DNA of 64,000 nt, from assembly GCF_012568645.1 (NCBI RefSeq), contig NZ_CP046192.1, forward strand, positions 1,981-65,980, written 5' to 3'. Positions 20,760-30,549 of this stretch are shown here, in pieces. This DNA is from Enterobacteriaceae endosymbiont of Donacia simplex. GTDB lineage: Bacteria; Pseudomonadota; Gammaproteobacteria; Enterobacterales; Enterobacteriaceae. Position numbers and translations under genes: made by a program. The notes beneath the pieces are model-generated. The model did not search any database and was not told where the DNA came from. It saw only the letters and a program-made list of their open reading frames with translations. Every line of letters begins with the position of its first letter. The stretch's first letter is position 1.

Positions 20760-21341
20760 ATGAAAAAAAAAAAATATTTTAATACTATTAATATTACATC
20801 TGGTAAATGGAAAGGTAAAAAAATAAAAGTTATAGATAACAAAATATTAAAACCTACCATGTGTTTTATTCGTGAAAATTTATTTAATTGGCTTATGAAA
20901 AATGATTTACATCTGTTTAATTGTTTAGATTGTTATGCTGGTACTGGAATTTTAAGTTTTGAAGCTTTTTCTAGAAATATCTTATTTGCTACATTAATTG
21001 AAAATAATAAAAAAATATTTCAACAATTAAAAAAAAATATTTTTTTATTAAAAATACAAAATATTTCTTTAATTTATAAAAATACTCTAAAATTTTTATC
21101 AAAAAAATCAAATATAGAATATGATTTAATTTTTATAGACCCTCCATTTTGTAAAAAAAATATTTTATTACAAAAAACTTGTATTTTATTAGAAAAAAAT
21201 AATTGGTTAAAAAATAATGCTAACATTTTTATTGAATATAAAACTAAAAGTAATAAAATTTTTTTACCAAAAAATTGGATAAAATATAGAGAAAAAAGAT
21301 TTGGTATTGTTACATATCTTTTATGTAAACGAATTTTATGA
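20760..21341 (+). CDS. rsmD: 16S rRNA (guanine-966-N2)-methyltransferase RsmD
   Basis: RsmD methylates N2 of G966 in 16S rRNA, near the P site. It has 193 residues (E. coli 198). The N terminus TSGKWKGKKIKVID, the SAM motif LDCYAGTGILSFEA (about 58-71), and the catalytic DPPF (about 128-131) are all present. RPT is represented by LKPTMCFIRENLFNWL. It is divergent from ftsY, as in E. coli. Twelve A residues follow the start ATG, a slippage-prone run. It is convergent with tusA across 6 bp. Confidence 0.95.
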   Translation: MKKKKYFNTINITSGKWKGKKIKVIDNKILKPTMCFIRENLFNWLMKNDLHLFNCLDCYAGTGILSFEAFSRNILFATLIENNKKIFQQLKKNIFLLKIQNISLIYKNTLKFLSKKSNIEYDLIFIDPPFCKKNILLQKTCILLEKNNWLKNNANIFIEYKTKSNKIFLPKNWIKYREKRFGIVTYLLCKRIL

Positions 21342-21347
21342 AAAAAA

Positions 21348-21602
21348 CTATAATTTTTTTATTAAAAATAAATATGGTGGTATATTATATATTTTTTTAT
21401 AAATTATGTTATAATTCATAAAATAACAAAAGTTTTTTATATCTGTATTAACTAATAAATCATCGGTAATAATTAACAAAGTTTCATGTTTTTTAATCCG
21501 AAGTGTTTTTTTTCTAATCATCATAATAGTTGTTGGACACTGTAATCCTTGTATATCTAAAATATAATTTGCATTTTTATAAAGATTATTTTTTTTAAAC
21601 AT
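21348..21602 (-). CDS. tusA: Sulfur carrier protein TusA
   Basis: TusA takes persulfide sulfur from cysteine desulfurase IscS and passes it to TusBCD, then TusE and MnmA, for 2-thiouridine at tRNA position 34. It has 84 residues (E. coli 81). The signature LDIQGLQCPTTIMMIRK carries the active Cys21 or so in the family CP motif, and ETLLIITDD matches the second conserved strand. It lies near rsmD and ftsY as in E. coli. With tusE at 7310, two relay members are in the window. Confidence 0.95.
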   Translation of the reverse strand: MFKKNNLYKNANYILDIQGLQCPTTIMMIRKKTLRIKKHETLLIITDDLLVNTDIKNFCYFMNYNIIYKKIYNIPPYLFLIKKL

Positions 21603-21708
21603 TTTAATATATTATTAATAATAAATTTATATGAATAATTTTATTATAATAAAAAAATTTTTTTTATAAAATTTCTAATTAAATTTATTATTTTAAAATA
21701 TAAGGTAA

Positions 21709-22713
21709 ATGAATATTATGGATTTAAATAAAAAAAAAATAGCTCTTGAAGATGCTATTATTCAAATAGAAAACCAATTTGGTAAAGGTTCTATTATGAG
21801 ATTAGGTGATAATAGAACTATGGATATAGAATCAATATCAACAGGATCTATATCTTTAGATATAGCTTTAGGTATTGGTGGTTTACCAATTGGAAGAATA
21901 GTAGAAATATATGGTCCAGAATCTTCTGGTAAAACTACTTTAACATTACAAATTATAGCTGAAGCCCAAAAATTGGGGAAAATTTGTGCTTTTATTGATG
22001 CAGAACATGCACTAGATCCTATATATGCTAAAAAATTAAATGTTGATATCAATAAATTATTATGTTCACAACCTGATACTGGAGAACAAGCATTAGAATT
22101 ATGTGATTCATTAGCTAAATCAGGAGTAATTGATGTTATTATTGTAGATTCTGTAGCTGCCTTAACTCCTAAAGCAGAAATAGAAGGAGAAATAGGAGAT
22201 TCTCATATAGGACTAGCAGCAAGAATGATGAGTCAAGCTATGCGTAAATTAGCAAGTAATTTAAAACAATCAAATACACTTTTAATTTTTATTAATCAAA
22301 TTCGCATGAAAATTGGAATTTTATTTGGTAATCCTGAAGTAACAACTGGAGGTAATGCATTAAAATTTTATGCTTCTATAAGATTAGATATTCGAAAAAT
22401 TGGTAATGTTAAAAAAGGAGATGATATCATTGGTAATGAAACTAGAGTCAAAGTTGTTAAAAATAAAGTTGCCGTGCCTTTTAAAAAGGCAGAATTTCAA
22501 ATTATTTATGGTAAAGGTATTAATATTTATGGAGAATTATTAGATTTAGGAGTGAAAGAAAAAATAATTGAAAAATGTGGATCATGGTATAGTTTTCATA
22601 ATAAAAAAATAGGACAGGGAAAAATTAATGCTATAAATTTCCTAAAAAAAAATAAAAAACAATCTATAGAAATCGAAAAAAAAATAAGAGAAATTTTTTT
22701 TAAAAAAAAATAA
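21709..22713 (+). CDS. recA: Recombinase RecA
   Basis: RecA forms ATP-dependent filaments on single-stranded DNA for homologous recombination and SOS signalling. It has 334 residues (E. coli 353); only the acidic C-terminal tail is trimmed. Walker [10 protein letters not shown] is at 69-77, Walker [12 protein letters not shown] near 143-153, loop 2 near [16 protein letters not shown], and the polymerisation segment near the N terminus is intact. No LexA box (CTG-N10-CAG) is visible upstream. ATGs at codons 1 and 4 are both possible; TAAGG lies just ahead of the first. The recA-alaS-csrA-tRNA-Ser-tRNA-Arg order equals E. coli (recX missing). Confidence 0.98.
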   Translation: MNIMDLNKKKIALEDAIIQIENQFGKGSIMRLGDNRTMDIESISTGSISLDIALGIGGLPIGRIVEIYGPESSGKTTLTLQIIAEAQKLGKICAFIDAEHALDPIYAKKLNVDINKLLCSQPDTGEQALELCDSLAKSGVIDVIIVDSVAALTPKAEIEGEIGDSHIGLAARMMSQAMRKLASNLKQSNTLLIFINQIRMKIGILFGNPEVTTGGNALKFYASIRLDIRKIGNVKKGDDIIGNETRVKVVKNKVAVPFKKAEFQIIYGKGINIYGELLDLGVKEKIIEKCGSWYSFHNKKIGQGKINAINFLKKNKKQSIEIEKKIREIFFKKK

Positions 22714-22785
22714 TATAATTAAATATTTTATTTTTTATAATTAATTTATATACTATTTTAATTGTAATTAAGGATAATTTATAAT

Positions 22786-25425
22786 ATGGGAAATAAATTA
22801 GAAGAAGTTCGTCAAATGTTTTTAGAATTTTTCTATAAAAAAAAACATAAAATAATAGAAGGAAGTTCCTTAATACCTAATAATGATCCATCATTATTAT
22901 TTACAAATGCAGGTATGAATCAGTTTAAAGAATATTTTTTAGGATATAAAAAATCTCCTTATTCAAGAGTTACTACAATTCAAAAATGTATGCGAGTAGG
23001 AGGAAAACATAATGATTTAGAAAATGTTGGTTTTACAAATAGACATCATACATTTTTTGAAATGTTAGGAAATTTTAGTTTTGGAGATTACTTTAAACAA
23101 GAAGCAATTTCTTATGCATGGGAATTATTAACTGATTCAAAATGGTTCAATTTAAAAAAAGAAAAAATATATATAACTGTATATTATACAGATATAGAAA
23201 CATATAATATTTGGCATAAAAATATTGGTATTTCTAAAAAAAATATCTTTTTAATAAAAGATAAAAATAATAAAATATATAATTCTGATAATTTTTGGCA
23301 AATGTCAGATACGGGGCCTTGTGGACCTTCTACAGAAATTTTTTATGATTTAGGTTATAATTTAAAGGGAAATATTAAAAATAACTTGTTAGGCGATCGT
23401 TTTATTGAAATATGGAATATTGTATTTATACAATTTAATAAAAATTTAACAGGAGAATTAATACCTTTATCGATAAAATCAGTTGATACAGGTATGGGAT
23501 TAGAACGTATTAGTTCTATTTTAGAGGGAGTTAATTCAAATTATCAATTATATTTTTTCAGAAAAATAATCAAAAATATAAATAATCTTATTAAAAATAA
23601 AGATTTAGAACATAATTCATTAAAAGTTATAGCTGATCATATTAGAGCTTCTATATATTTAATCTTAGAAGGTATTTTACCTAGTAATGAAAAAAGAGGA
23701 TATGTATTAAGAAGAATTATTAGAAGAGCTATAAATCATGGTATAATATTAGGTACAAAAGAAGTATTTTTTTATAAATTAGTAAAAATATATATTAAAT
23801 ATATTAATGATAAAGAAAAAAATATTTTATATAAAAAATATGATAATATTATTAATATAATTAAAAATGAAGAAGAAAATTATAATAAAATTATAAAATC
23901 AGGAATTTTATTATTAGATAGGGAAATTAAAAAATTAAAAAAAAAATATTTATCAGGAAAAAAAATATTTTATTTATATGATACATTTGGATTATCTCCT
24001 GATTTAATAGAAAATATATGTATAAATAAAAAAATTAGTATTAATAAAAAAGAATTTATGAAATATATGGATATTCAAAAACAAAATTCAAGAAAAAAAA
24101 ATTTTTTTGGAAAAAAAAATTTTTTTTATTATAAAAATAAAATATCAAAATTTAATGGATATGAAAAGTTTATTGTTTATAGTAAAATAATTGATATATA
24201 TTTAAATGAAAAATTAGTAAATAAAATAGTTACAGGCGATCAAGGAGAAATAATATTAGATATTACCTCTTTTTATGGAGAATCTGGAGGACAAATAGGT
24301 GATATAGGATTCTTAGAAAAAGATAAAAAAAATATATTTCAAGTTTATAATACAAAAATACAAGGGAATTTAATTATTCATATTGGTAAAATGATTTTAG
24401 GATCACTTAAAATTAATGATTATTTGTATTCTAAAATAAATATATCAAATCGTATAATAATTAGTAGAAATCATTCTGCAACACATTTATTACATTCTGT
24501 CTTACGTAAAAAATTTGGTAATGATGTACAACAAAAAGGATCTTTAATTACAAATAAATATTTAAGATTTGATTTTTCATATAATAATTCTCTAGAATTA
24601 AAAGATGTTTTTGATATTGAAAAAAAAATTAATACTTATATATTTAGAAATATACCTATAAAAACATATTTAAAAGAAAAAAAAAAAATACAAGACAAAA
24701 ATATTATTGCTTTGTTTCATAAACAATATGATAATATTGTAAGAATTGTAGATATTAAAAATATTTCAAAAGAATATTGTTGTGGAACACATGTATCAAA
24801 TACTCAAGAAATTGGTTTTTTTATAATTACAAAATTTTTAAATATTGCCAGTGGCATAAAACGTATACATGCTATTACTCATAATTTAGCATTAGAATAT
24901 ATACAAAAACAAAATACAAATATTAAATCTATTTCTAATATATTTAAAACAGATGAAAATAATTTAATAAAAAATATTTTATTAAACAAAAAAAAAATTA
25001 ATATATTAAAATCTAATATTAAAGAATTAGAAAAATATATTATTTTAAAAGAAGAAATATTATTATTAAAAAATAATATAATATTAAATAATATTAATTT
25101 AATAATAAGTAAAATATATAATTTTAATCCAAAATTATTTAATTATATTATAAAAAAATTATTAAAAAATTTTAAAAAAGTAATAATTTTTTTATCTACA
25201 AAATGGGAAAATAAAATATTTTTTGTAATAAAAATTACAAAAAATCTTTCTAAACATATAAATGTTATAGAAATCATTAAAAAAAATTTAGATAAAAATG
25301 TTTGTAAAATAAATGGATGTGTTAATATGGCACAAGGAAATATTAATCTTAATGAAGATAAATATTATTTTTTCTTATCTAAGATAAGATTATTTATTTT
25401 AAACAAAATAAATAAATTAATTTAA
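22786..25425 (+). CDS. alaS: Alanyl-tRNA synthetase
   Basis: This class II synthetase charges tRNA-Ala and edits misacylated Ser or Gly. It has 879 residues (E. coli 876), so no domain has been lost. The catalytic core shows FTNAGMNQFKEYFLG, RVGGKHNDLENVG and FEMLGNFSFGDYF. The editing domain has SATHLLHSVLRKK with its zinc-type HxxxH and the later CCGTHVSNTQEIG. The C-terminal C-Ala region is diverged but present. It lies 72 bp after recA; csrA follows 82 bp later. Confidence 0.98.
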   Translation: MGNKLEEVRQMFLEFFYKKKHKIIEGSSLIPNNDPSLLFTNAGMNQFKEYFLGYKKSPYSRVTTIQKCMRVGGKHNDLENVGFTNRHHTFFEMLGNFSFGDYFKQEAISYAWELLTDSKWFNLKKEKIYITVYYTDIETYNIWHKNIGISKKNIFLIKDKNNKIYNSDNFWQMSDTGPCGPSTEIFYDLGYNLKGNIKNNLLGDRFIEIWNIVFIQFNKNLTGELIPLSIKSVDTGMGLERISSILEGVNSNYQLYFFRKIIKNINNLIKNKDLEHNSLKVIADHIRASIYLILEGILPSNEKRGYVLRRIIRRAINHGIILGTKEVFFYKLVKIYIKYINDKEKNILYKKYDNIINIIKNEEENYNKIIKSGILLLDREIKKLKKKYLSGKKIFYLYDTFGLSPDLIENICINKKISINKKEFMKYMDIQKQNSRKKNFFGKKNFFYYKNKISKFNGYEKFIVYSKIIDIYLNEKLVNKIVTGDQGEIILDITSFYGESGGQIGDIGFLEKDKKNIFQVYNTKIQGNLIIHIGKMILGSLKINDYLYSKINISNRIIISRNHSATHLLHSVLRKKFGNDVQQKGSLITNKYLRFDFSYNNSLELKDVFDIEKKINTYIFRNIPIKTYLKEKKKIQDKNIIALFHKQYDNIVRIVDIKNISKEYCCGTHVSNTQEIGFFIITKFLNIASGIKRIHAITHNLALEYIQKQNTNIKSISNIFKTDENNLIKNILLNKKKINILKSNIKELEKYIILKEEILLLKNNIILNNINLIISKIYNFNPKLFNYIIKKLLKNFKKVIIFLSTKWENKIFFVIKITKNLSKHINVIEIIKKNLDKNVCKINGCVNMAQGNINLNEDKYYFFLSKIRLFILNKINKLI

Positions 25426-25495
25426 GTTTAAATTTAAAATTATTATTTTAAATAAATACTAATATAATAAATATTTTATTATATTTTATTTTTTT

Positions 25496-25510
25496 AAGGA
25501 GAAAAGGATG
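25496..25510 (+). promoter_or_regulatory. csrA ribosome-binding site with two GGA motifs
   Basis: AAGGAGAAAAGGATG contains a strong Shine-Dalgarno (AAGGAG) and a second AAGGA overlapping the start codon. E. coli csrA has an almost identical leader, AAGGAGCAAAGAATG. CsrA binds GGA motifs in mRNA leaders, including its own in E. coli, so auto-repression is likely conserved. The binding itself is inferred. Confidence 0.55.
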
Positions 25511-25699
25511 CTTATTCTTACTCGCCGAGTAGGCGAAACACTTATGATAGGTGATGAAGTTATAGTAACAGTATTAGGAATAAAAGGGAATCAAGTTCGA
25601 ATAGGTGTTAATGCTCCTAGAGAAATTGCTGTTCATCGCGAAGAAATATATCAACGTATACAAGCAGAGAAAAATCAAAAAACAAATTCGTTAAAATAA
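25508..25699 (+). CDS. csrA: Carbon storage regulator CsrA
   Basis: CsrA is a small dimeric RNA-binding protein that controls translation and stability of mRNAs, especially those of central carbon metabolism. It has 63 residues (E. coli 61). The N-terminal [18 protein letters not shown], the core [15 protein letters not shown] with RNA-contact residues, and [14 protein letters not shown] are almost identical to E. coli. Even the third codon positions are less A/T-driven here (CGC, CGA, GGC codons). It is followed by tRNA-Ser and tRNA-Arg, as in E. coli. Possible targets in this window are pfkA, gpmA, pta and ackA (inferred). Confidence 0.98.
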   Translation: MLILTRRVGETLMIGDEVIVTVLGIKGNQVRIGVNAPREIAVHREEIYQRIQAEKNQKTNSLK

Positions 25700-25727
25700 A
25701 TTTATTTTTTTATAAAAAATAATTAAT

Positions 25728-25755
25728 TTGACAAAGTTTTTATAAAAGATATAAT
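25728..25755 (+). promoter_or_regulatory. Perfect sigma-70 promoter for tRNA-Ser/tRNA-Arg
   Basis: TTGACA (25728-25733) and TATAAT (25750-25755) are both perfect consensus hexamers at 16-base spacing. The downstream end is 22 bases before the tRNA-Ser(GCU) 5' end, leaving room for a short leader. This is the clearest promoter in the window and should drive both tRNAs. Confidence 0.8.
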
Positions 25756-25777
25756 ATTATATCTAGTTAATATAATT

Positions 25778-25864
25778 GGTGAGATGGCCGAGTGGCTTAA
25801 GGCGCACCCCTGCTAAGGGTGTATGTGGTTTTCTACATCGAGGGTTCGAATCTCTCTCTCACCG
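25778..25864 (+). tRNA. serV: tRNA-Ser (anticodon GCU)
   Basis: This class II tRNA has acceptor GGTGAGA with TCTCACC, the D arm TGGCCGAGTGGCTTAAGGC, the anticodon arm ACCCCTGCTAAGGGT with anticodon GCU, a long variable arm, and the T arm GAGGGTTCGAATCTCTC with one G-U pair. Discriminator is G and CCA is not encoded. It decodes AGC and AGU. Its place after csrA matches E. coli serV. Confidence 0.96.
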
Positions 25865-25877
25865 AAAAATATTAGAA

Positions 25878-25950
25878 GCATCCGTAGCTCAGGGGATAGA
25901 GCACTCGGCTACGAACCGAGTGGTCGGGGGTTCAAATCCTCCCGGATGCA
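25878..25950 (+). tRNA. argV: tRNA-Arg (anticodon ACG)
   Basis: The acceptor is GCATCCG with CGGATGC, the anticodon arm CTCGGCTACGAACCGAG has anticodon ACG, and the T arm is GGGGGTTCAAATCCTCC. Discriminator is A. A34 must be deaminated to inosine by TadA, encoded at 37175, to read CGU, CGC and CGA. E. coli has four copies at this spot (argVYZQ); one remains. Confidence 0.96.
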
Positions 25951-26042
25951 GATAAAATAAAATTAAATATTTTAAATTTTTAATTTAAAGTAAAAATTAA
26001 TTGATTTATTTAAAATATTAAATAATTAATTAGTTATTTTGG

Positions 26043-26873
26043 TTATATTTTTTCTTCACGTAAAATATCATTAATTTCAGTTTTACTTAAAGTTTTTTTG
26101 TCTACTTTTTTAACTATTATTACACAATATAAATTATATTTACCATCTTTAGATGGTAAACTACCAGGTACTACAACTGAATAACTAGGAATTACCCCAT
26201 AGTGGATTAAACCTGTTTCTCTATTATAAATTTTGGTACTTTGTCCTATATATACTCCCATTGAAATTACTGATCCTTTTTTTACAATTACTCCTTCTAC
26301 TATTTCTGATCTTGCTCCTATAAAACAATTATCTTCTATAATAGTAGGTCTAGATTGTATTGGTTCTAAAACACCACCTATTCCTACTCCTCCTGAAATA
26401 TGAACATTATCGCCTATTTGAGCACAAGAACCAATTGTAGACCAAGTATCTATCATAGTTTTTTTACCAATAAAAGCACCAATATTAATAAATGAAGGCA
26501 TTAATATTGTATTTTTAGAAATAAAAGCACCATATCTCACTACAGTCGGAGGTATAATACGACATTTTATTTTTTCAAAGTCATTTTTTTTAAAATTATT
26601 ATCAAATTTTAAAGGTATTTTATCATAAAAATTGTTATATGTACCTTTTAATATTAAATTTTGATTAATACGAAAATATAATAATATTGCTTTTTTTATC
26701 CATTCGTATACTATCCAATTTTCTTTAATATTTTCAGCTACTCTAATTTTACCTTTATCTAAGAATTTAATTACTTTATTAATATTATTAATAACTTCTT
26801 TATTTTTTAATAAATTATTATTTTTTTCATATTCTGAAAAATAATTTTCTATAATATTTTTAATATATTTCAT
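26043..26873 (-). CDS. dapD: Tetrahydrodipicolinate N-succinyltransferase
   Basis: DapD transfers succinyl from succinyl-CoA to tetrahydrodipicolinate in the succinylase branch to meso-diaminopimelate and lysine. It has 276 residues (E. coli 274). The C-terminal left-handed beta-helix is evident from hexapeptide repeats: [40 protein letters not shown] and [34 protein letters not shown] is also conserved. Product serves both lysine supply and the wall peptide. dapA and dapB are elsewhere in the window. Confidence 0.97.
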   Translation of the reverse strand: MKYIKNIIENYFSEYEKNNNLLKNKEVINNINKVIKFLDKGKIRVAENIKENWIVYEWIKKAILLYFRINQNLILKGTYNNFYDKIPLKFDNNFKKNDFEKIKCRIIPPTVVRYGAFISKNTILMPSFINIGAFIGKKTMIDTWSTIGSCAQIGDNVHISGGVGIGGVLEPIQSRPTIIEDNCFIGARSEIVEGVIVKKGSVISMGVYIGQSTKIYNRETGLIHYGVIPSYSVVVPGSLPSKDGKYNLYCVIIVKKVDKKTLSKTEINDILREEKI

Positions 26874-26954
26874 ATAATTTTATTATTAAAATTTTTAATT
26901 AAAATATGCGTATTATTTAATAACAATATCATTTATTTTATAAATAAACAAATT

Positions 26955-29042
26955 TTAATATTTTTCAAAATTATTTATTTGATTGAGTAAATAAATTATT
27001 TTATTTTCATTAATAATTTTAATATTAAATTTAATTGCTTTTAATAATTTAGAACTTGGGTTTATACCTACAATTAATATATTTGTTTTTTTACTAATAT
27101 TAGTATTTATGATAGCTCCTAATATCATTAATTGATTTACAAGATTATGTCTTGTAATAAATTTTAATTTACCAGTAATAACTATTTTTTTTTGATAAAA
27201 AAAATTTTTTTCTGAAATATTATTAGGATAAATAATATCTATTTTTTTTAATAAATTTTGAATAATATTTATATTATGTTTTTTTTTAATATAATTTAAT
27301 ATATTTAATGAAGTTTTTTCCCCTATACTTGTAATATTTTGTAATTTAATTAAATTAGTATTTAAAAAATCTTCTAATGTTTTAAAAAAAAACGATATAA
27401 TATTAGATGTTACTATACCTATTTCAGGAATTCCTAAAGAAAATAAAAATTTATTAAATGTTACTTTTTGTTTTTTTTTTAAAAATTTTAAAATTTTTTT
27501 AATAGATTTATTTCCTAAATTTTCTACTTTAGATAAAGTAAAATTATTTAAATTTAATAAATCTACAGAATTTTTTATTAAATCTTTATCTACTAACTTA
27601 TCAATTAATTTTTCTCCGATAAAACTTATATTTATAGCATTTCTTGAGATAAAATGTTTTAAATATGCTTTTAATTGAGCTTTACAAAATAATTCTGATG
27701 TACAATATAAAATATTATTTTTTTTTTTTTTTAAAATAGAATTACAACTAGGACATATTTTAGGTATTAAAATATTTTTTCTTTTTTTGATAGATTTTTT
27801 ACTAATTATTACATTAGTAATTTTAGGTATTACATCACCACATCTTTGTATTACAATATTATCTCCAATTTTTAAATTTAATCTTTTTATTTCATTAATA
27901 TTATATAATGTTGCAAAACTAATATTTACTCCATTAATATTTACTGTATTAAAATTAGCAATTGGAGTAAGAATTCCTGTACGTCCAATTTGAAAATTTA
28001 CTTTTTTTAATAATGTTAATTTTTCCTGTGAAGGAAATTTATAGGCAATAGCCCATTTAGGTGCATGATTAGTATATCCAAAAATATTTTGTTTTTTTAT
28101 ATTATTTATTTTAATAACAATACCATCAATATTATAAGGTAAAAGATGTCTATTTTTTTTAAAATATTTATAAAAATTAACAATTTTATAATAAGAAGAA
28201 TAAATTTTTGTATGTTTACATGTAGGAATTCCATAATATTTTAATTTTTTTAATATTTCTTGTTGATTTAAAAAAAAATTTTTATTTATAAAACCAATAC
28301 CATAACTTAAAAAATTAAATAAATTAAAAATTTTTTTATTAATATTTTTATTTAATTTTAATATTCCTAATACAGCACTTCTTGTATTACTAAATAATTT
28401 ATTTTGATTTAATTTTTTTTGATTTAATAATTTAAAATTTTTTTTTGTTATAAATATTTCACCCCGTATTTCTAATATTTTTGGTAAATTTTTTCCTTTT
28501 AAAATATGAGGTATATTTTTAATTTGTAATATATTTTGTGTAATATTTTCTCCAATAATACCATCTCCTCTTGTTATAGCACTAACTAAATAACCATTTT
28601 TATATAATAAATTAATTGCTATACCATCAAATTTTAATTCACAACAAAAACTAGATTTATTTATTATTTTATTAATAGGAAAAAAAAATTTTTTAAATAA
28701 ATCATTTTCATTAAAAACATTATTTAACGATAACATTGGTATTTTATGATTTTTTTTTTTAAAAAATACAAATGATTTATATTTAGCACCTACTAATTGA
28801 GTAGGAGAATATTTATCTTGTAAATAAGGATATAAATTTTCTAATTTTATTAATTGAGTTAATAATTTATCATATTGATAATCAAGAATATTAGAATTAT
28901 TTAATATATAATATCTATAATTGTAACTATTAATTATTTTACGTAATTTTATAATTTTTTTTTTTAAATAAAAAAGTTTATAAATTTTATATAAAATTTT
29001 TATTAATCTGATTATATGAAATTTTAAATTTTTCTTTTCCAT
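26955..29042 (-). CDS. ligA: NAD-dependent DNA ligase
   Basis: LigA seals nicks between Okazaki fragments using NAD. It has 695 residues (E. coli 671). The adenylation lysine is Lys137 in CCELKFDGIA, followed by ATRGDGIIGENIT, GIVIK-type DGIVIKI, and the OB fold. The zinc finger is CPSCNSILKKKKNNILYC with a fourth Cys in LFCKAQ. Helix-hairpin-helix and BRCT domains (TGKLKFITRHNLVNQL) complete the family architecture. The N terminus is about 24 residues longer than E. coli. The ATG lies inside the end of cysS, a 19-base overlap. Confidence 0.97.
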   Translation of the reverse strand: MEKKNLKFHIIRLIKILYKIYKLFYLKKKIIKLRKIINSYNYRYYILNNSNILDYQYDKLLTQLIKLENLYPYLQDKYSPTQLVGAKYKSFVFFKKKNHKIPMLSLNNVFNENDLFKKFFFPINKIINKSSFCCELKFDGIAINLLYKNGYLVSAITRGDGIIGENITQNILQIKNIPHILKGKNLPKILEIRGEIFITKKNFKLLNQKKLNQNKLFSNTRSAVLGILKLNKNINKKIFNLFNFLSYGIGFINKNFFLNQQEILKKLKYYGIPTCKHTKIYSSYYKIVNFYKYFKKNRHLLPYNIDGIVIKINNIKKQNIFGYTNHAPKWAIAYKFPSQEKLTLLKKVNFQIGRTGILTPIANFNTVNINGVNISFATLYNINEIKRLNLKIGDNIVIQRCGDVIPKITNVIISKKSIKKRKNILIPKICPSCNSILKKKKNNILYCTSELFCKAQLKAYLKHFISRNAINISFIGEKLIDKLVDKDLIKNSVDLLNLNNFTLSKVENLGNKSIKKILKFLKKKQKVTFNKFLFSLGIPEIGIVTSNIISFFFKTLEDFLNTNLIKLQNITSIGEKTSLNILNYIKKKHNINIIQNLLKKIDIIYPNNISEKNFFYQKKIVITGKLKFITRHNLVNQLMILGAIINTNISKKTNILIVGINPSSKLLKAIKFNIKIINENKIIYLLNQINNFEKY

Positions 29043-30430
29043 ATTGTTCCAATATCTGTATCTTCTAAAAGAATATTTTTATTTTTTAATTGATTTCTAA
29101 TAAAATCAGCTTTGTCCCATAATTTATTTTGACGAGCAATATTACGTTTTTTAATTAATTTTTTAATTTTATCTTTACTATAAAAATTACATAAATCTTT
29201 ATTATCTTGTAAATATTTTTTAGGATTATGAAATAAAATTCCTAAAATATTACCTAACTTTTTTAATTTTAAAATATAATAATTAGCAATTAAATATTTT
29301 TTATTTCTATAATAAATATTAATTTTTTTAGATATTTTAAATAATATACTATATGCTTTAGGAGTATTAAAATCATCATTCATAGCATTATAAAATTGTT
29401 GTTCTAATAAAAAAAAACTATTTTTAGTATTTTTTATATTAAAAGATTTTTTTTTATAAAATAAAGAAGTATATAACTTTTTCATAGTTATTTGCGCTTG
29501 TTTTAATTTAGTTTCATTAAATAGAATAGGACTACGATAATGAGTGGCAGTTAAAAAATATCTAATAACTTCTTCATTATATTTTAATAATAAGTCTTTT
29601 ATTTTAAAAGTATTTTGTAAAGATTTAGACATTTTTTTATTATTAATTATAATCATCCCTGTATGTATCCAATAATTAACATAAAATTCTGGATCAATAC
29701 AAGAAGATTGTGCAAGTTCATTTTCATGATGAGGAAATATTAAATCATTACCTCCACCATGTATATCAAAACATTTTCCTAAATATTTTCGACTTAAAGT
29801 TGAACATTCTATATGCCATCCTGGACGTCCATATCCCCAGGGAGAATTCCAACCAATATTTATTTTATTAGTTAATTTCCATAAAATAAAATCTTTATAA
29901 TTTTGTTTAAAATTAATATTCTTAATTCTTATATTTGATTGTAATAAATTTATATTTTGTTTAGATAAAATTCCATATTGTGAATATTTTTTAATAGAAA
30001 ACATAATATCACCATTCTTGGCAACATATGCAGTATTATTTATTAACAATTTTTTTATTACAGATATAATATCTTGTATATGATCAGTAACTTTAGGTTC
30101 AAAATTAGGAAATAATATATTTAACTTATTAAAATCTTTTGATATTTTATCAATTATGTTTTTTGTAATAGAATATATATTTTTATTTTTTTTATTTACT
30201 AAATGTATAATTTTATCATCAATATCAGTAATATTTCTTATATAATAAACTTTATAATTTAAAAATTTTAAATATCTGATAATGATATCAAAAACAATAA
30301 AAGTTCTTCCATGCCCAATATGACACATATCATATGGAGTCACACCACATACATAAATTTTTACTTTTTTTTTATCAATAGAATTAAATACTTCTTTTTT
30401 TCTACTTAATGTATTAAAAATTTTTAACAT
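29024..30430 (-). CDS. cysS: Cysteinyl-tRNA synthetase
   Basis: This class I synthetase charges tRNA-Cys. It has 468 residues (E. coli 461). The N-terminal VYVCGVTPYD-type block (KIYVCGVTPYDMCHIGHGR) contains the zinc Cys and the HIGH-like HIGH motif. Other zinc ligands appear in WHIECSTLS and HHENELAQS. KMSKS is present as KKMSKSLQN near 270. The cognate tRNA-Cys gene is at 62836. It overlaps ligA by 19 bases; the two are far apart in E. coli. Confidence 0.97.
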   Translation of the reverse strand: MLKIFNTLSRKKEVFNSIDKKKVKIYVCGVTPYDMCHIGHGRTFIVFDIIIRYLKFLNYKVYYIRNITDIDDKIIHLVNKKNKNIYSITKNIIDKISKDFNKLNILFPNFEPKVTDHIQDIISVIKKLLINNTAYVAKNGDIMFSIKKYSQYGILSKQNINLLQSNIRIKNINFKQNYKDFILWKLTNKINIGWNSPWGYGRPGWHIECSTLSRKYLGKCFDIHGGGNDLIFPHHENELAQSSCIDPEFYVNYWIHTGMIIINNKKMSKSLQNTFKIKDLLLKYNEEVIRYFLTATHYRSPILFNETKLKQAQITMKKLYTSLFYKKKSFNIKNTKNSFFLLEQQFYNAMNDDFNTPKAYSILFKISKKINIYYRNKKYLIANYYILKLKKLGNILGILFHNPKKYLQDNKDLCNFYSKDKIKKLIKKRNIARQNKLWDKADFIRNQLKNKNILLEDTDIGTIWKRKI

Positions 30431-30549
30431 TTCTTTTTTCTTAATTAACTTATATAAATAATTTTATATTAATTATTTTATTATGTAATATTTTTTTTAT
30501 AAAAATTTATTTTTTATTAAAAATTAATTAAATTATTTTAAAGAAAATT

